64,000 nucleotides of DNA from an uncultured Candidatus Saccharibacteria bacterium (lineage in GTDB: Bacteria > Patescibacteriota > Saccharimonadia > Saccharimonadales > Saccharimonadaceae): NCBI GenBank assembly GCA_946222005.1, contig CAMIHP010000003.1, positions 1 through 64,000 on the forward strand. Reading direction: 5' to 3'. Position numbers and translations under genes: made by a program. Below the pieces are notes generated by a model. The model was not told the DNA's origin, did not search any database, and saw only the letters and a program-made list of their open reading frames with translations. Below are positions 61,785 through 64,000 of this stretch, piece after piece. Numbering within the stretch: position 1 is the first letter of the stretch; each line of letters begins with the position of its first letter.

Positions 61785-61954
61785 ACAGATGCATATCGCC
61801 AGGTAATGTTCTATGGAAAATTATTTCTTGCACTACTTCACTTACCGGTAAATAAGCTGACAATATGACTGACTCCACTGTCTAGTATAGACTACTCACT
61901 ACCTCTATACAATAGACTTAATTTATCAGAGAAAGGAGCAGTGTGTTAAACGTA

Positions 61955-62722
61955 TTATTCAAAGCCGTGCGCCAAATCACACACGGTAATCAACTCACCA
62001 TTGACAATACGGAGCTTGGCAATACTAAGATTATGTAGCGCCTCCTTTTGCGGTGGGCGTCGATACTGAATGGGTTTAGTATAGGTCTGGTTGATGAGTC
62101 GAGCAATATAGTCTATCATCTGGATGCCGTAGTGACTCTGCGGTTCAACCGGTACGATTTCTATTTTGTGACGAAACTGAGCCATTGGGCATCGCTGCTC
62201 ATTGCTGAGTTGTGTGTGTAGATATTTTTCTATCTCACGAGCAGCCACTGCCTTCATTGTCTTATTGCTCACCACAATGCGCACATCGTCGTCATATTGC
62301 AAAGCCCACTGCCTAATAAGACGGCATAAGATCCTCTGTCGTATCTTATGCCGCACATGTCGATTGTATTGATAGACTGATGACCATACCGTCTTATCGA
62401 CAACTGTATAAGCAAGTCGATGATCTGCCCGTGCTGATAAGCTTGTAACAATGTGCCGCTGAGCGCGCTGCTTTATAAGAGATGGAATGCTATCATAAAA
62501 TGAAGGATTCCTAGGGTTTTTATCTATATGCAGATAATTCCTATACTGCGTTTGGTTTGCTAATTGAAGTTGATGCATTGCAGATGCATTTACCCGCCGA
62601 ATCAAATTCTTCATCCGTTTGATTGCTTTCTCATCATCAATCATCAGCGCTGCCATGACAAAGTAGGGCTCGTGGGAGCCAAAGCCTAGTGTACCGGACT
62701 CGTCAATGCAGATTGTTTTCAT
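61955..62722 (-). CDS. DUF3800 protein (predicted RNase H-fold nuclease)
   Basis: The N-terminal ICIDESGTLGFGSHEPYFVM with acidic DES, and the late SHYGIQMIDYIARLINQTY, form the DUF3800 pattern, in which Asp residues of an RNase H-like fold are conserved. DUF3800 proteins often sit in defence or mobile regions. The start at 62722 (MKTICIDESG) is preferred over 62764 because it begins right at the first beta-strand. Confidence 0.75.
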   Translation of the reverse strand: MKTICIDESGTLGFGSHEPYFVMAALMIDDEKAIKRMKNLIRRVNASAMHQLQLANQTQYRNYLHIDKNPRNPSFYDSIPSLIKQRAQRHIVTSLSARADHRLAYTVVDKTVWSSVYQYNRHVRHKIRQRILCRLIRQWALQYDDDVRIVVSNKTMKAVAAREIEKYLHTQLSNEQRCPMAQFRHKIEIVPVEPQSHYGIQMIDYIARLINQTYTKPIQYRRPPQKEALHNLSIAKLRIVNGELITVCDLAHGFE

Positions 62723-62826
62723 CTCGTATAATCCCTGTTTGGTATTATCCCTATAATAATACAAAGCAGCAACATGTGCAAACCCACTCCTGGCACTCTA
62801 TGTTGCCATTAATCAAGAGCACCCAA

Positions 62827-62855
62827 CAACCCCACACAATGATAGCGTGGGGTTG
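62827..62855 (-). terminator. Hairpin after the lectin gene
   Basis: CAACCCCAC/GTGGGGTTG, a perfect 9-bp stem, lies 25 bp beyond the lectin stop on the minus strand. Only a short T-rich stretch (TTGTTGGG) follows, so termination is likely but not certain. Confidence 0.5.
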
Positions 62856-62879
62856 CTTGTGTATACTGCGGGGCGCAGC

Positions 62880-63764
62880 TTAGTTGTCGAACGACGCGAC
62901 AATATTCATATGACCAGTTGAGGTGCCGTCAGGGTTATTTACCCAGTTACTGACAAACATCCAACCATAGGTTGCCGAAATGTAGCGCGGCTTGTTTGGG
63001 TTGTAGCCGGGCGCCCAATCCACTTCGTCGATATCATTCATGGTGCGATCAGCCACAGTCATCCGCATGCCACCTCTGTCTTGTGGCTTGGTCGTAACGC
63101 GGCGTGAGGCCTGGAACCACTCTGGTGCTGGCTGAGCCTTGGCGCGCTTGTCCCACCAGTGCTGGCCGGGCTGGTTGATCTTAGTACCGCGGCGTGGCAA
63201 CGTCCAGTACCAGCTAGATGCCCACACAGCCTTGTTGTTCTTGTCGTACACGACGATATTGCGGTCATTCTGGAAGGCCAGACGTGCGCCCTTGCCCTGG
63301 GTATTGGATGACCACTGGGCAGCGCCGGTGTGGCTATAGAGTACTAAGTTGCCATCCTTTTGGAAGGTGAGAATGAATTCGCGGCCACCGCTGGTTTTGC
63401 CCGTCGTCAGGCAGAAGCTGCCTGGAGTAAAGTCGACAGTCTTGTTACCCCAGTTGAAACTAGCCGTGCGTTCATACACAGCCTTCGTCTTTTTATCATA
63501 ATACTCACCGCCACTCAGCTGCCAGTGGTAGGTGTCGAAAAATTCATTCTTGGGGCCGCCTGCAGCACCTAGGCCACGACCGTCCTCGGTTGTCTTCCAG
63601 TACTCGTATGAGTTCATGCTTTTGACCCGGCCGATCATTGCACTACACGTATTGCGAGCATCATTGATCTCGCGCTGGGTCGCACCAGCTTGTGCCCCAC
63701 CAAAGCACACCAATGCAGCCACAACTGCCGCACCGGCCAGCGGGTAGATTGCTAACTTTTTCAT
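62880..63764 (-). CDS. Secreted bulb-type (B-lectin) domain protein
   Basis: A signal peptide (MKKLAIYPLAGAAVVAALVC, AGA-type cleavage) is followed by a beta-prism B-lectin domain with two of the mannose-binding QxDxNxVxY-type sites, FQKDGNLVLY and FQNDRNIVVYD. Flanking regions are not assigned. A secreted sugar-binding protein suits host-cell attachment in an epibiont. The ATG at 63764 is set by AAAGGAG 8 nt upstream; GTG/ATG codons just before are too close to the SD. Confidence 0.82.
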   Translation of the reverse strand: MKKLAIYPLAGAAVVAALVCFGGAQAGATQREINDARNTCSAMIGRVKSMNSYEYWKTTEDGRGLGAAGGPKNEFFDTYHWQLSGGEYYDKKTKAVYERTASFNWGNKTVDFTPGSFCLTTGKTSGGREFILTFQKDGNLVLYSHTGAAQWSSNTQGKGARLAFQNDRNIVVYDKNNKAVWASSWYWTLPRRGTKINQPGQHWWDKRAKAQPAPEWFQASRRVTTKPQDRGGMRMTVADRTMNDIDEVDWAPGYNPNKPRYISATYGWMFVSNWVNNPDGTSTGHMNIVASFDN

Positions 63765-64000
63765 TGTCATCACTCCTTTGTAGAGAAGAGTTAGGCTAAT
63801 ATATATGCCTGATTATAGCCAATGCATATAAAACAAAAAAGACACAAATGATGCACAATTGACAACTATCTGAGATAACTCTGTTTCTCTACACACAAAA
63901 ATACCACGCTCCCTCACCTCTCATCTCTGATTTAAACCATCCACCTACCAAAACCCCGCACCATTATCTGATGCGGGGCTGGCGAACCAAGCGAGCTATT
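63765..64000. other. Right-edge region
   Basis: No gene seen. It contains the lectin promoter region and, at 63954-63978, a terminator for a leftward gene beyond the edge. Confidence 0.4.
63954..63978 (-). terminator. Intrinsic terminator for a gene beyond the right edge
   Basis: CCCCGCA/TGCGGGG is followed by TTTTGG on the minus strand, so a leftward transcript from outside the window ends here. Confidence 0.65.

Overview
The window looks like a chromosomal segment of an ultra-small Candidate Phyla Radiation bacterium, most likely a Saccharibacteria (TM7) relative. That placement is an inference. It rests on a compact, GC-moderate gene set with a stripped dcw cluster, small core proteins, an RNA-polymerase sigma region 4/HARE-HTH fusion, several DUF-only proteins, almost no UGA stop codons, and a dominant pattern of -10 boxes lying 6-9 bp before the start codon (leaderless mRNAs). 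No rRNA, CRISPR array, transposase or prophage was seen. One tRNA (Glu, UUC) is present.

Layout. 0.2-16 kb: a small hypothetical gene, a DUF3048 envelope protein overlapping a sensor kinase and CheY-like receiver, a low-GC two-gene patch abutting tRNA-Glu, a membrane-anchored beta-propeller-like protein, a second PAS kinase, a receiver protein with a roughly 400-residue disordered tail, a pseudouridine synthase, GTPase Der, and two small exported or membrane proteins. 16.3-23.2 kb: a metal-linked island with a G3E (COG0523) GTPase, pth, an overlapping ATP-grasp / ornithine-cyclodeaminase-like / CooC-like ATPase operon, a divergent Fur-family repressor with a clear inverted-repeat operator, and a TerC-like DUF475 membrane protein. 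23-31 kb: a trypsin-like protease, a probable structured ncRNA, dprA, a CDP-alcohol phosphatidyltransferase, topA and the sigma4-HARE protein. 31.3-34 kb: an AT-rich decayed zone with two broken genes.

34-42.7 kb: the division and cell-wall cluster, read leftward from mraZ through rsmH, ftsL, ftsI, mraY, ftsW and murG to ftsQ. It has 10-bp-phased MraZ boxes and DnaA-box-like sites upstream of mraZ, and an unusual 600-bp hairpin-rich gap between mraZ and rsmH. 43-52 kb: a small gene framed by folded RNA, galU, a HAD protein, yvcK, a GH1 glycosidase, a DUF4868 (KwaB-like) protein, an apparently phase-variable gene, and a Pif1-type helicase. 53-64 kb: metK under a SAM-I riboswitch, RNase HI, VOC, GATase, SMI1/KNR4, Nudix, phosphoribosyltransferase, DUF3800 and a secreted bulb-type lectin.

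The strongest unexplained signals are: (i) a two-stem RNA element present twice with a conserved linker and covarying stems, upstream of rsmH and of the GH1 gene; (ii) the Fur-controlled CooC/OCD/ATP-grasp operon; (iii) a (AG)5 tract that puts a well-initiated gene out of frame; (iv) pervasive leaderless promoters; (v) the candidate ncRNA left of dprA.
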